DNA of 64,000 nt from Lucinisca nassula (lineage: Eukaryota; Mollusca; Bivalvia; Lucinida; Lucinidae): contig OY757012.1 of the NCBI GenBank assembly GCA_963580285.1, forward strand, positions 167,326,652 through 167,390,651, given 5' to 3'. Both the position numbers and the translations under genes were made by a program. Shown piece by piece: positions 31,636 through 43,009 of the stretch; within the stretch, counting starts at the first letter, position 1, and each line of letters begins with the position of its first letter. The notes under the pieces were generated by a model, which was given only the letters and a program-made list of their open reading frames with translations, was not told the DNA's origin and did not search any database.

Positions 31636-32233
31636 TTGATTTTTGTTTAATTGAGGTTTTTACATCCCAATCTAGGCCCCCGCCCATAGGGGCTTGAAGA
31701 AATATATGGGCTGCATGATGCTTCCATGCAGAGCTGAATCTGGCCCGCACACTAGTACTGGTAAACTGCTTAGAGGATCTAAGTCTGTCCTGGAACTGCG
31801 GTGCGAGGCGGACCCTCCATGCTAATAAACGCTATTGGTTTCATTGGGCGACAGGGCTTGAGATATCATTTAATCTCAATGTCGGGTAAAAGTCCCACAA
31901 AATTGGAAGCAACGTCTCCAAAATGACCTTTACAGTGTTGACTGGGACGGTTAACCTCAAATCAAACAAACAAACATCCCAATCTACACTATTTAGGTCA
32001 TTTTGGAGACGTTGCTTCCAATTTTTAACAGACATTGAAATCAAATAACATCTCAAGCCCTGCCGCCCAATGAAACCAAAAGGCTTATATGCATTGGACG
32101 GTCTGACTCACATCACTTTGCCTGGGCAGGCTTAGTCCTTCTTAGCGGTTTACCATTACTCGTGTGTGGTCAGTTTCTGCTATGCCTGGAAGCACCATGC
32201 AGCCCAATCTATTTCTCCAAGCCCCAATGGGCC
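31636..32233. repeat. Nested inverted pair of SINE-E copies
   Basis: An older, diverged SINE-E (TTTGTTTAATTGAGGTTTTT at 31643; continues at 31987) is split by a younger copy at 31675-31973 in the opposite orientation. The split site carries the 13-bp duplication ACATCCCAATCTA (31662-31674 and 31974-31986). The pair forms an imperfect inverted repeat of about 250-bp arms. Confidence 0.8.
31675..31973 (+). repeat. SINE-E copy (younger of the nested pair)
   Basis: Head GCCCCCGCCCATAGGGGCTT, tail TTAACCTCAAATCAAACAAA. Target duplication as given for the pair. Confidence 0.85.
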
Positions 32234-32306
32234 TGGGTGGATGAAAGAATGCACTTTGCTACATGTTTGTGTTATCATAATACCCGAGGGGAACAAATTC
32301 ATTCTT

Positions 32307-32525
32307 TCAAGGGGAATGGATACACCTTCAGGGGAGGCAACTTCTACAAAAGTATTTTTGCTCCCATGTCAATAGGGGTCAACTCTTAATGGAAAGAATT
32401 TACTTCTGAAGAGAAGACCCCCTTTTCCTTGGGATAAAGTTTGTATAAAAGCGAGCCTATTGACATGGGACAAAAAATATTTTTGTAAGTTATCTCCCCT
32501 GAAAGTGAATCCTTTACCTTTATTA
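32307..32525. repeat. Snapback D MITE
   Basis: CAAGGGGAATGGATACACCT, then GTCAACTCTTAATGGAAAGA and the arm CTTGGGATAAAGTTTGTATA. The central hairpin is partly rearranged (TTACTTCTGAAGAGAAGACC). Confidence 0.65.
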
Positions 32526-32854
32526 TACCGTTTTTTACCATGTACACGTATCTTCTGTAGTTATGCTTTTCTATTTATTTATATAAGACATTTACTGGTA
32601 AATTCATTGCATTTGTGACCAAACAGGAGTAATAGACGTTTTAAATGCACACGAGCCACATGTGAGGGGCCAAACTCTACGTGTCCATCCCTGTATAAGG
32701 ATTGGCTCAGTATAAGTTAAATAATCTTTCTAAGGGCAAAACAAAAGCAAAACAAAATGTATGAGCCATGGCAACATATGATCAGCAAAGATTCAAAATA
32801 GCCTGTGTACCAGGATACAGCAGTCCATGTCTGCAAAGAGCAGCTTTTGGGCAT

Positions 32855-33041
32855 AGGAACAGATGAGGTGGGTATTTTGTGATAATCGAAGGATAGTTTT
32901 TGTCAATTCTCCATAAAAACCTATGTTGTGGGTATTCATTAGAACCACCTAATGAATACCCACAACATAGGTTTATATGAAGAAATAAGGATAACTATCC
33001 TTCAGTTATCACAAAATACCCAGCTTATCTGTTCCCATGTA
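32855..33041. repeat. Long snapback element with a G core
   Basis: Outer arms AACAGATGAGGTGGGTATTT and its inverse ending ACCCAGCTTATCTGTT; middle arms GAAGGATAG/CTATCCTTC; core CCTATGTTGTGGGTATTCAT against its exact inverse (32922-32972). The hairpin spans nearly the whole element. Confidence 0.75.
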
Positions 33042-33054
33042 GTCGACTAGATAA

Positions 33055-33227
33055 GAGGAGTAATTGATGATGACTGAAGGATAGTTTTCTTTTATTTTTC
33101 AAGGAAAATATATGTTGTGGGTAGACTTCTGAACCGCCTCAATGAGGCGGTTCAAATGAATACCCACAACATATGTTTTTGTTAAGAGATAAAAAAACTA
33201 TCCATGATTTGTCACCAAATATCCACC
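33055..33227. repeat. Snapback element with a G core
   Basis: GAAGGATAGTTTTCTTTTAT pairs loosely with a right part reading AAAAAAACTATCCATG. The core AACCGCCTCAATGAGGCGGT is at about 33132-33152 and its flanks GTTGTGGGTA/TACCCACAAC are paired. Confidence 0.7.
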
Positions 33228-33230
33228 TAT

Positions 33231-33455
33231 CTATGGGCCTAGTGATTAAGAGCGCTGACTCTTGATCATTAGGTCTCTCACCGCTGTGGTTCGAGCCTCG
33301 CTCGGGTCACATGTGAGACGCCAAGTTCTGCAACAGAAGGTCAGGTGGTTTTTCTCCGGGTTCTCCAGTTTTCGCCCACCTCTGATTAACGATCGGCCCG
33401 ATATTTGTGAAATAATCTTGAAAGTACCGTAAAACCAAAACCAAAAAAAAAAACC
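33231..33455 (+). repeat. SINE-S (tRNA-derived)
   Basis: A-box-like GGCCTAGTGATTAAGAGC, B-box-like GGTTCGAGCCTCGCT, then GTGAGACGCCAAGTTCTGCA and TCTCCGGGTTCTCCAGTTTT, ending in AAAACCAAAACCAAAAAA. A remnant copy is at 44600-44735. Confidence 0.75.
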
Positions 33456-33662
33456 TTATCTAGTCTACTGAATTAATTTAATATAATAATAATTTGCTCA
33501 TGGGTATCCAGTGAAAACTGATAACCAGACTACAGTGCACATAGAGGATCTTACATAAGTTGTCCTTCGTATGAAATTTATGAAACAAGCCTACAATGAG
33601 TTTCATAAATGTCCTATGAAATGACCACAACTGAAAGTTTGTTTATCATATGAAGATTTTAA

Positions 33663-33885
33663 TTCATTAAGTAGCAGAAACCCCAAAACAGGTACCCTGG
33701 CAAACAGTGCTGGCCAAGATCAGACACCACAGAAAGTGGCACCTGATCAGGACCTCCACTATTTGCTAAAATTTCATTTTCCTAATTAATTTTGAAAACA
33801 CAACCTGACACCCCTAAATTCTGAAATGTACTCCTGCTATATATAAGGTGGAAGATTCCATCTGGTACAATAAGGGTTAATTTGG
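33663..33885. repeat. Snapback B MITE
   Basis: CAGAAACCCCAAAACAGGTA, the hairpin GGCAAACAGTGCTGGCCAAG against its inverse ending ACCTCCACTATTTGC, then GACACCCCTAAATTCTGAAA and the right end ATTCCATCTGGTACAATAAG. Confidence 0.75.
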
Positions 33886-33951
33886 ATTTTATTGCTGAAG
33901 AAGTTCAGTAGAAAACATACGGTTGTCATAAACGGCATCAAGTAACCATGT

Positions 33952-35698
33952 TTTTAGCTCACCGTCACGTAGTGACGAGGTGAGCTTTTGGGATCACTTG
34001 TCGTCCGTCGTCCGTCCGTGCGTCCGTCCGTGCGTCCGTAAACAATTCTTTAAACGACATCTCCTCCTAAACCACTGATCGGATTTTGACCAAACTTCAC
34101 AGGAATGATCTTTAGGTGGTCCCCTTTCAAAGTTGTTCAAATGGTTCCGGTCCGTTGCACATCTAGGTCATAGGAGCCAAAAACAGATTTTTTTCACCAA
34201 AAACTTAAAAAATCTTCTTCTCTGAAACCACAAGGCCCAGGTCTTTGATATTTGGTATGAAGCTTCATCTGGTGGACCCCTACCAAGATTGTTAAAATTA
34301 TAATGCTGGGGCCAAAAATGCCCCCGCTCCGGGGCCCTTTGGTTTTACATGGGCTTATATAGGGAAAATCTTTAAAAATCTTCTTCTCTGAAACCGTAAG
34401 GCCCAGGTCTCTGATATTTGGTATGAAGCTTCATCTAGTGGACCCCTACCAAGATTGTTCAAATTATAGTGCTGGAGTCAAAATAGCCCCCGCTCCGGGG
34501 CCCTTTGGTTTTACATGGGCTTATAATGGGAAAATCTTTAAAAATTTTCTTCTCTGAAACCGTAAGGCCCAGGTCTTTGATATTTGGTATGAAGCTTCAT
34601 CTAGTGGACCCCTACCAAGATTGTTCAAATTATAGTGCTGGAGCCAAAAATGCCCCCGCTGCGGGGCCCTTTGGTATTTGGTATGAAGCTTCATCTAGGG
34701 GACCCCTACCAAGATTGTTCAAATTATAGTGCTGGGGTCAAATATGCCCCCGCTCCGGGGCCCTTTGGTTTTACATGGGCTTATATAGGGAAAACCTTTA
34801 AAAATTTTCTTCTTTGAAACCGTAAGGCCCATGTCTTTGATATTTGGTATGAAGCTTCATCCCACACATCCATGGTCCTTCTTCCTCCCCCCCCCCCCCC
34901 CCCCACTCCGGGGCCCTTTTGTTTTAAATGGGCTTATATAGGGAAAATCTTTAAAAATCTTCTTCTCTGAAACCACAAGGCCCAGGTCTTTGCTATTTGG
35001 TATGAAGCTTCATCTAGTGGACTCCTACCAAGATTGTTCAAATTATAGTGCTCGGCTAAAAATGCCACCGCCCCGGGGCCCTATGGTTTTACATGGGCTT
35101 ATATGGGGAAAATCTTTAAAAATCTTCTTCTCGGAAACCCCTAGGGCCAGGTCTTTGCTATTTGGTATGAAGTTTCATCTAGTGGACCCCTACCAAGATT
35201 GTTCAAATTATAGTGCTAGGGCCAAAACTGCCCCCGACCTGGGGCCCTTTGGTTTTACATAGACTTATATAGAGATATTCCTTAAAAATCTTCTTCTGAA
35301 ACAGCAAGGCCCAGGTCTTTGATATTTGGTGTGAAGCTTCCTCTACTGGACCTCTATCAATATGGTTTGAATTATAGCCCTGAGGCCAAAAATGCCCCCG
35401 CCCTGGAGCCATTTGGTTTTATATAGGCTTATGTAGGGAATATCTTTAATAAAAATCTTCTTCTCTGAAACCGCAAGGTCCAGGTCTTTGATATTTGGTA
35501 TGTAGCATATCTAGTGGACCTTTGCCAAGATTGTTCAAATTATAGCCTTTGTTGATATTTGGTATGAAGCTTCACCTTTTTAGACGTCTCTGAACATTAT
35601 GCACATTATAGCCCTGGGGTTAATAATGGCCCTCCCCGGGTCCCACTTGTTACTCTATGGATCAGGTGAGCGATCCAGGGCCATCATGGCCCTCTTGT
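33952..35698 (+). mobile_element. HINE-J element with about nine tandem units
   Basis: Start TTTTTAGCTCACCGTCACGT, then TCCGTCGTCCGTCCG repeats. Units of about 175 bp are marked by CCCAGGTCTTTGATATTTGG, GGACCCCTACCAAGATTGTT and GCTCCGGGGCCCTTTGGTTT. The end is ATCAGGTGAGCGATCCAGGG with the GGGCCAT/ATGGCCC hairpin and CCTCTTGTAT. A run of 18 C lies at 34887-34904. Confidence 0.8.
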
Positions 35699-35704
35699 AT
35701 TACA

Positions 35705-36050
35705 TGTGTGGTAACATCACGAAAACACGTCTATATAATTTTGACCCCTTGAACCCCACTTTTATATAGTGAAACTGGGGTTTGCAGGGGTAAACCTTAT
35801 TTTTCTTACTTCTGCTCTAAAATACAGATTGTGGGTGCTTGTGTGAACCGCCTCTTATTTTTCTTGTTTCTGCTCTAAAATATAGATTGTGGGTTTTTGG
35901 CAAGGCGGTTCTAATGAGTACTCACAATCTATATTTTGAGCAGAAATAAGAAAAATATTTCAAATTTTCATCTTAAAATTTTTGTTTTTTTTGGGCGGTT
36001 AAGTTTACAATGTATTTGCATAGGTGTGTTTTCGTAATGATAACTTTCTT
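35705..36050. repeat. Snapback G MITE, full length
   Basis: Terminal arms ATCACGAAAACACGTCTATA (35717) and TTGCATAGGTGTGTTTTCGT near 36016-36035. Core arms ACAGATTGTGGGTGCTTGT and the inverse ending TCACAATCTATATTTTGAG; part of the left arm is duplicated (AAATATAGATTGTGGGTTTT). Confidence 0.75.
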
Positions 36051-36149
36051 ATTACATGATGTTATCCACAAAATAACAGGGATGGTGCACAATGAAGGCT
36101 GATCTATAGTTTTTGCTTTCGGCACAACATCAGTTCTCTGCAAGCTTCT

Positions 36150-36450
36150 CGGCCCCAGCCCTTCGGGGCTTGAAGAAATAGATTGGCTGCATGATGCTTC
36201 CACGCAGAGCTGAGACCGACCCGTGGCACACACGAGTTCTTGTAAACCAATTGGAGTATCTAAGCCTGCTCAGGCAAAGCGGTGTGAGAGTCTGACGTCC
36301 ATGCTTACAAACCCTATTGGTTTCATTGGGCGGCAGGGCTTGAGATGTCATTTCATCTCAATGTCGGGTAAAAGTCCCACAAAATTGGAAGCAACGTCTC
36401 AAAAATGACCTTTACAGTGTTGACGGGGGCGTTAAATCAATCAAACAAAA
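36150..36450 (+). repeat. SINE-E copy
   Basis: Head GGCCCCAGCCCTTCGGGGCT, body AAGCCTGCTCAGGCAAAGCG, tail GACGGGGGCGTTAAATCAAT then CAAACAAAA. Confidence 0.8.
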
Positions 36451-36599
36451 TCTGCAAGCTTGTTTGTTTATCAGAAAAAAAATCCAATCCATGTACAGCA
36501 GACTTATATTGTAGCTAGTAATAAAGAGTAATTTTGTAAATCATTGTTTTTTATATTTTGTATGACCATTTTCCGTCTGACTAACAAAACTCCATTTTA

Positions 36600-36850
36600 T
36601 ACAGAGAAAAGTGGGGTTAACTAGAGTATTCATTAATATTTATTTGTTCAAAAATATATACATGTATTGTGGGTACTCATTAGAACTGCCACCGTCTGCC
36701 TAGCAAAACCAAGTTTTATGCAGAGAAAAAGTGGGGTGAACTAGTGTATTCATTATTGTTTATTTGTTTGTTTTTTGTTCAAACACATATATTATGGGTA
36801 GTTCTAATGAGAACCCACAATATATGTTCACAGAGGATATAATAAAATAC
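36600..36850. repeat. Snapback G-like hairpins
   Basis: A directly repeated piece, GAGAAAAGTGGGGTTAACTA at 36603 and GAGAAAAAGTGGGGTGAACT at 36723, with CATATATTATGGGTAGTTCT paired to GAGAACCCACAATATATGTT (36786-36828). Confidence 0.6.
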
Positions 36851-36991
36851 AGATATTTTAGCATGACAGAAAAATATCATTGCTTGAGCAATGAAAGAAT
36901 GTACTGCATCACCTATGTGTCTGCACTTTTCTTATAACAGATGACCTAAACAGTTTAATGGGAACAAATAAACCTGTAATATTTTCCACCA

Positions 36992-37392
36992 GTTTTAGCT
37001 CACCATAGCCGAAAGCTCGTGAGGAACTTATAGTATAGGCAGTGACCCTTCTTTCATTGTCGTTGGCATCATCTGCATCTGCGTCAACATTTTCAAACGA
37101 CATCTCCTTAGAAACTACTGGGCCAATTGAAACCAAATTATATGTGGAGCCTCTATGGGAAGGGGGACCAAATGTTTGTTCTTAAAGACTTGGTCACATG
37201 GCCAATACGGTCACCATGCCCATATAGGGTAAAAACCTTTAAAAATCTTCTTCTCAGGAACTGAATGGCCGATGACCTTGAAACATGAGATGCAGCATCG
37301 GGGACTCAGACTCAACCAAGTTTGTTCTAATGATGTCCTTTGGTTGACCTTGACCTGTTTTATGTCAAGGTCAAATTTGGTCAGATATTTGT
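36992..37392 (+). mobile_element. HINE-J fragment (5' part)
   Basis: Start TTTTAGCTCACCATAGCCGA, then CATTTTCAAACGACATCTCC and GTCACATGGCCAATACGGTC. The 3' end is missing: it runs directly into a HINE-K element at 37394. Confidence 0.65.
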
Positions 37393-37393
37393 T

Positions 37394-37681
37394 ATATCCC
37401 CACAAATGAAAATTGGGGGTGTATATTGGAGTGAGCTTGTCGGTCGGTCTGTTGACTTGGTTTCCAGACGATAACTCAAAAAGCGCTTCACCGATTTTTA
37501 TAATTTTTGGTACACTGATGTAACATCATAAAATACAGGTCAAGTTCGATTTCCACTACAATTCGTCAATTTTCGACATAGTTATGGCCCTTTCAAGTGA
37601 AAAAATTGCAAAATGCCGCTGTTGTACTATCAAGGCAGTTTTTATGGGGGTATTCATCACCTTTAGTGATAGCTCTAGTTT
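37394..37681 (+). mobile_element. HINE-K element
   Basis: Nearly identical to 2627-2928. The 5' ATATCCCCACAAA and 3' TTTATGGGGGTAT are subterminal inverted repeats, each with one change from the first copy; the ATCAC..GTGAT hairpin and CTCTAGTT end are present. Confidence 0.75.
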
Positions 37682-37689
37682 GGAAAAAA

Positions 37690-39440
37690 GGCAAAACAGT
37701 GGATTTTCTGGTTGCATGTTAGACTGTGGTATCAGAAATGATATTTGTATTCAGCTGAATGGAAGTTTTATCAATTTCAAAGGTCAAGGTTATTGGCCAT
37801 ACACAAAAAAGCCTTTTTTACCTTTGACCTCTAAGTATGGCCTTGACCTTTGAGGTACAACACATCGTCTCATGATGGTTAACATTTCTGCCAAGTAATT
37901 TCATAATCCATCAAAGAATAAGGAAGTTATTGACTGTCCCTTTTTTTACCTTTGACCTCTAGGTATGACCTTGACATTGGAGGTATGGACCTTGGTCTTG
38001 CACATGACTCATGGTCTAATGACGGTGAACATTTCTGCATGGTTTCTTTATAAAGTCCATCCAGAAATAAAAAAGTTATTGACTGGACACAAATAAAACA
38101 AACTTTTTTTTACCTCTGACCTCTTAGTATGACCTTGATCTTGGAGGTACCTACCGGAGTCTAGAGTGCACCACATCGTCTCATGATGGTTAACATTTCT
38201 GCCAAGTAATTTCACAATCTATCCAGGAATAAGAAAGTTATTGACTGTACACTAAAAAGGCCGCTTTTTGTCCTTTGACCTCTTAGTATGACCTTGACAT
38301 TTGAGGTACCAACTTGGGTCATGCACCCAACACATCGTCTCATGGTGGTTAACATTTCTGCCAAGTAATTTCAAAATCAATCTAAAAATAAGAAAGTTAT
38401 TGACAGAACACAAAAAGGCCCCTTTTATCTTTAACCTCTATGTATGACCTTGACTTTTCAGGTACCAAACTGGGTTATGCGTGCAACACATCATCTCATG
38501 GTGGTTAACATTTCTGCCAAGCAATTTCAAAATCCATCTAAAAATAAGAAAGTTATTGACCAAACACGAAAAAAGGTCCCTTTTTTTACCTTTGACCTCT
38601 ATGTATGACCTTGACATTTTAGGTACCAAACTGAATCATGCATGCAACTCATCGTCTCATGATAGTTAACATTTTTGCCATGTAACCTTAAATTCTATCT
38701 AAAAATAAGCAAGTTATTGACAAAACCCCCCAAAAAAGACCCCTTTTTTTTATCTTTGACCTCCAAGTATGACCTTGACCTTTGAGGTACCAACCTGGGT
38801 CATGCATGCAACACATTATCTTATATTGGTTAACATTTCTGCCAAGTGATTTCAAAATCCATCTCAAAATAAGAAAGTTATTGACCAAACACGAAAAAAA
38901 AGGCCCCTTTTTTTACCTTTGACCTCTAAGTATGACCTTGACCTTTGAGGTACCCACCTGCCTCATGCGGATCACACATCGTCTCATGGTTGTTAATATT
39001 TGTGCCAAGTAATTTTAAAATCCATCTCATAATAAGAAAGTTATTGACCAAACACGAAAAAAAGGCCCCTTTTTTGACCTTGACCTTTGAGGTACCGACC
39101 TGCCTCATGCACACCACACATCGTCTTATGGTTGTTAATATTTCTGCCAAGTAATTTAAAAATCCATCCGAACATAAAGTTATTGACCGGACACAATTTG
39201 CCCATACATATATACATACCGACAAACTTCCAAGGGAGATAATTCAAAAAGTATAAATGCAAGAGTTATACATGTGTAGTTCTTGCACACAGCACGTCGT
39301 CTAATGCTGATTAATATTTATATGAAGTTTCATGAAGATAGCTCGAACGGTTTTCAAGTTATAGAGCGGACACGTGTGACAGATGGACAGACAGATGCCC
39401 GGGGGAAAAACAATATTTCTCTCGGAAAAATTTTTTTTCG
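37690..39440 (-). mobile_element. HINE-L tandem array, inverted orientation
   Basis: About ten units of roughly 155 bp containing GGTTAACATTTCTGCCAAGT, CCATCTAAAAATAAGAAAGT and CCTTTGACCTCTAAGTATGA. These are the reverse complement of the unit in 20408-21253. The right edge has ATGGACAGACAGATGCCCGG followed by GGGGGAGACATAATTTC. Confidence 0.7.
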
Positions 39441-39504
39441 GGGGGAGACATAATTTCTTTAAAACCTTGTTCACCCTCTAGAAGCCATAATGTTGCTTCA
39501 CTCT

Positions 39505-39928
39505 TCATGAAACTTCTTACACCTTAGAAGGAACGATCCTCGGAAATGTGAATTCCATTAAATACATTGGTGTGACAATCACGCACAATTTGAGATGGAA
39601 TACACACATTAGCAATATGTGTGCTAAGGCAAATAGAACACTTGGTTTCAGGATGTAAACGAGGCAGCATCTAAGGAACTTGTTCCCCCGATCTTGGAAT
39701 CTGGGACCCAAGTGAAGTGGTCCTCAATGAAGAAATTGAAAAAGTTCAGAATAGAGCTGCAAGATTTGTAACAAGCAATTACTGCTTTGAATTTGGGAGC
39801 ATGACTGAAATCCCCCCCACCCAAACCATTAAAGATTGGAATGCCCTTCCCGATTTGATCATTTCCACTGCTGAAAGTGCAGAGGATAGTGTAGCTAAGT
39901 TAATCTCTTTGGTGAGAGCTAGGGACTG
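39505..39928 (+). pseudogene. Decayed LINE reverse transcriptase remnant
   Basis: Frames read GNVNSIKYIGVTITHNLRWN and TRTLGF-like text (CAKANRTLGF), then after frameshifts EIEKVQNRAARFVTSNYCF and IKDWNALPDLIISTAESAED. These are the standard order of motifs at the C-terminal end of Jockey/RTE-like reverse transcriptases. A deletion joins MTEIPP to the IKDWNALP segment. A different lineage from the LINE at 28337. Confidence 0.75.
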
Positions 39929-39983
39929 ACTTCCCATATCACAGGTCCTGGTGTATGAATGCCATTTGACATGTCACAGTAAT

Positions 39984-40060
39984 AACAATTCTGATCAGGG
40001 TCTGTAGTGTTTGCTTAGGCCTATCTGTCCCAATACTTGTTATCATTATGGTAAAATATT
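39984..40060. repeat. Snapback A fragment
   Basis: ATTCTGATCAGGGTCTGTAG, TTTGCTTAGGCCTATCTGTC and ATCATTATGGTAAA match the right half of the copy at 1940. Confidence 0.55.
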
Positions 40061-40456
40061 GTGGACACTGGGGTCTTTCTCTTCTTTTTCTCATGCCACT
40101 GACAATACACTCTGGAATTGTAAAAAGAACGGAGTCTACCAGTATATTATGCTTTAAACTTTATTTAAACAGATTTTCCAACAGGTTACTTGGATTTCAT
40201 GTATAGATAAAATTATCTAAGACAATTTTTGCGTAAAATCTACCTGTATAATTATTGTATCATGAAGAAGGAAAAAGCCATATATATATATACTCGTACA
40301 TAATTCTACCAACATACTGACACCAGCAGGAATATTATCTGATGACAGGAAGGTAACACCATACTGCTACAATTCTGGTCGATTTTCTCCACTATTTCCA
40401 ATACACATCATTACCTTTCCATTACTTTATTTATTGATGGGGTTCAAAGCAGAAAT

Positions 40457-40757
40457 CGGCCTGCCTCGGTAGCTCGGTCGGATGCTAGTCTGACTGGTGA
40501 TCAGGACACGGGTTCGATACCTGCCAGGGTCGGCAACATTCTTTCGTGGAGATTGATCATAAAATATTTTCTATAGTCAGTCTCACCCTTCCGCGGATTC
40601 AAGAAGGGCAGTTGTCAGTTTCTGGCCAAAGAATGTGCACTGCACTGGTTAACAGCTTAGGTATAAGCCTGCCCAGGAAAAGTATTGATAGGTAAACTGA
40701 CCGGCTCAAAAATGATCTAAATAGTGTTGACTGGGCGGTTAAACTCCAATACAAACA
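40457..40757 (+). repeat. SINE-N copy (tRNA-like head)
   Basis: Head CTGCCTCGGTAGCTCGGTCG (A-box-like) and ACGGGTTCGATACCTGCC (B-box-like), body CAGTTGTCAGTTTCTGGCCA, tail GTTGACTGGGCGGTTAAACT then CCAATACAAACAA. Inserted in a snapback H piece (GGGTTCAAAGCAGAAA to its left). Confidence 0.75.
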
Positions 40758-41100
40758 ACTGTTTGGGCATATAGACTAATAGAAAAATGACCAAATTATG
40801 ATCATTTTTCTGTTCTATATATTTTTGGGATCCTCCTTTTAACCATGTTCCAAACCTATATTATATTAGTGTAATGGAGATATATGTGTATTTTATTTGC
40901 ATTTTGGTCCTTGTAAATTTTTTCAAAGATGTCCAGAAGTTTTTTTTAGATAAGAAATACATGTACTTTGGTCCAGTTGCTCAAAGCCACAAATCTTGTT
41001 ACCGTATTTATCCTAAGTATTCCAACCTCTCAACCTCCTCACCATATTGTTCTTTTGAATCCGTACAACTTACTATACAATATTATGTCTAAAAGTAGCT

Positions 41101-41268
41101 AGAAGCCTCCGTGGTGCAGTGGTTACGCTACTCGCCTTGTAAACCAGGGATCGCAGGCTCGATCCCGGGCTTCTCCAGACTTTCGGATGAGTCTAAACCG
41201 AGGCCCCGTCTCCATATGACCTTAGCTGTTGGTGGGACGTAAAACTAAAACTCATTCATTCATTCATT
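41101..41268 (+). repeat. SINE-F copy (tRNA-derived)
   Basis: A-box CGTGGTGCAGTGGTTACGCT, B-box GGCTCGATCCCGGGC, tail GGTGGGACGTAAAACTAAAA then CATT repeats. Bounded by CTAAAAGTAGCT at 41089-41100 and 41269-41280, an exact 12-bp target duplication. Confidence 0.85.
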
Positions 41269-41282
41269 CTAAAAGTAGCTGA

Positions 41283-41585
41283 TTTGTTTGTTTGATTTGA
41301 GGTTTAACGTCCTCGTCAACACTGTAAAGGTCATTTTGGAGACGCTGCTTCCAATTTTGTGGGACTTTTACCCGACACTGAGATGAAATGACATCTCCAG
41401 CCCTGTCGCCCAATGAAACCAATAGTTTTTATTAGCATGGACGGTCCGCCTCGCACCGCGGTTCCTGGACAGGCCTAGCTCCTCTAAGCGGTTTACCAGT
41501 ACTAGTGTGCGGGCCGGATTCAGCTCTGCGTGGAAGCATCATGCAGCCCATATATTTCTTCAAGCCCCTGTGGGCGGGGGCCGCT
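41283..41585 (-). repeat. SINE-E copy in the SINE-F target repeat
   Basis: Bounded by AAAAGTAGCTGA (41271-41282) and GAAAGTAGCTGA (41586-41597). It inserted within the right-hand target duplication of the SINE-F next to it. Confidence 0.85.
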
Positions 41586-41605
41586 GAAAGTAGCTGAATG
41601 CATGG

Positions 41606-41655
41606 CAAACAGTGTAGACCCTACCCTCATCTGGGTCTACATGTTTGCTCAGGTT
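41606..41655. repeat. Shared hairpin core, isolated copy
   Basis: GGCAAACAGTGTAGACCCTA pairs with ATCTGGGTCTACATGTTTGC. Confidence 0.6.
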
Positions 41656-41694
41656 TGTTTCTGAATGCATACAGTACTGCAGTTATTGTATCCT

Positions 41695-41925
41695 CAAGGT
41701 GAATGGGAACATCTTCAGGGGAGGCAACTCCTGCAAAGGTATTTTTGTATCCCATGCCAATAGGAGACAACTCTTAACGGAAAGAATTTGCTCCTCAGGA
41801 GCAAATTCTTTCCTTTAAGAGAAGGCTATTTTCAGTGGGACTCAGCCTATAGAATAGCGAACAATTTGTCTCCCTTTGAAAAATGGCGGAAAAATGTGCT
41901 AGGTGTTCCCATTCCCCTTAAAACT
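41695..41925. repeat. Snapback D MITE, full length
   Basis: Contains GGTGAATGGGAACATCTTCA at the left and GTTCCCATTCCCCTTAAAAC at the right. The central hairpin CGGAAAGAATTTGCTCCTCA pairs with its inverse (41778-41815). Confidence 0.8.
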
Positions 41926-42014
41926 TTGATAATTTAATATAGCTAATGTTTTTGCTGAAAAAGGTGAGAAGCTTTTGCCCTGCGAAAACTGAAATTGTTT
42001 CAGTTAAAACAATT

Positions 42015-42110
42015 GTGTGATACCCAAAACAGACATGTATAGCTACACATTTTTGGGATCCATCTTTAAACTAGTACATGTATATCCCAAACCATGTTAC
42101 AATGAACACA
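42015..42110. repeat. Partial snapback H
   Basis: CACATTTTTGGGATCCATCT and ATATCCCAAACCATGTTACA, as in the right half of the copy at 46871. Confidence 0.5.
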
Positions 42111-42239
42111 GCATATCAAACACATTTGTGGCCAAAACATAACATGTCTGAGCAAGAACCATAACATATTGGTATTTTTTGCAGAAAAAAAATTGTGTAG
42201 CATTTACTAAAGATACTCATATTCCCATCTTTTTTCCAG

Positions 42240-42450
42240 TAAAATTTATCAATACCAGATAGGCCTAAGCAAACAGTGCATACCCTGATCAGACTGTCCA
42301 AACAGTCTGGTGAGGGTCAACACAGTTTGCCATTCTATATGCACCTTTTGGACTCCATACTGGACCATGAAACAAATTTATTAAAATTTTAGCAGAATTA
42401 CAGCAAGTTCTCAAGGTGACCAAATTTTTAGGATTTTTATGGTACATCAC
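42240..42450. repeat. Snapback A MITE
   Basis: GATAGGCCTAAGCAAACAGT, then the hairpin GATCAGACTGTCCAAACAGT and right-end text AAATTTTTAGGATTTTTATG. Confidence 0.65.
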
Positions 42451-43009
42451 TGAAGCATTCATTTACTTTGAATAACAGCGACCTAGGCCTTGTTGTTATA
42501 AAGTAATGATACAATTAGTTACATTGTTAGTCAATGCATTGTTAAAACTTTGACCAGTAAATAGGGCATATACACTTATATTTTTCAGCAAAAATACCCG
42601 AGTATTAGATATTGTACTTGCTAGAACAGATAAAATTGTTTACCACTAATGAGCTCGTTAAGCTGATGATGCTTTGAATGACTGCGCCAAGGGATTCAAA
42701 TTGCTTCCTCCTGTCATCACATAATTCTCTCTGAAGTGTCATGCTTTACTTACAACCACCTACTAAAGCAACCAAGCTAATTCTCAGATTTTGTTCAAAA
42801 ATAATTTTCATATCACAGACATGATCAAATTGTCATTAATGCAAAGAAGAAAAATGATAGTTATGTAGATATACACTTTGGAAGCCTGATGACAAAAATA
42901 TTAACAACAAATGGAAAATGCAGAAATGATGCTCCCCTCAAAACATTATGACCTTTAATAAACCATATACACAAATAATAACCACAAACCTGTTAGACAA
43001 GTTACAGTT

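Noticed and set aside
33229..33310. tRNA gene candidate
   Set aside because: A- and B-box-like motifs, but followed by a SINE body with a poly(A)-type tail, and a second decayed copy exists at 44600.
34505..35262. Repeated frames with GMKLHLVDPYQDCSNYSA
   Set aside because: Translation of the HINE-J tandem unit at 33952-35698, not a gene.
39517..39711. 64-codon minus-strand frame
   Set aside because: Shadow of the LINE remnant, whose coding text is on the plus strand.
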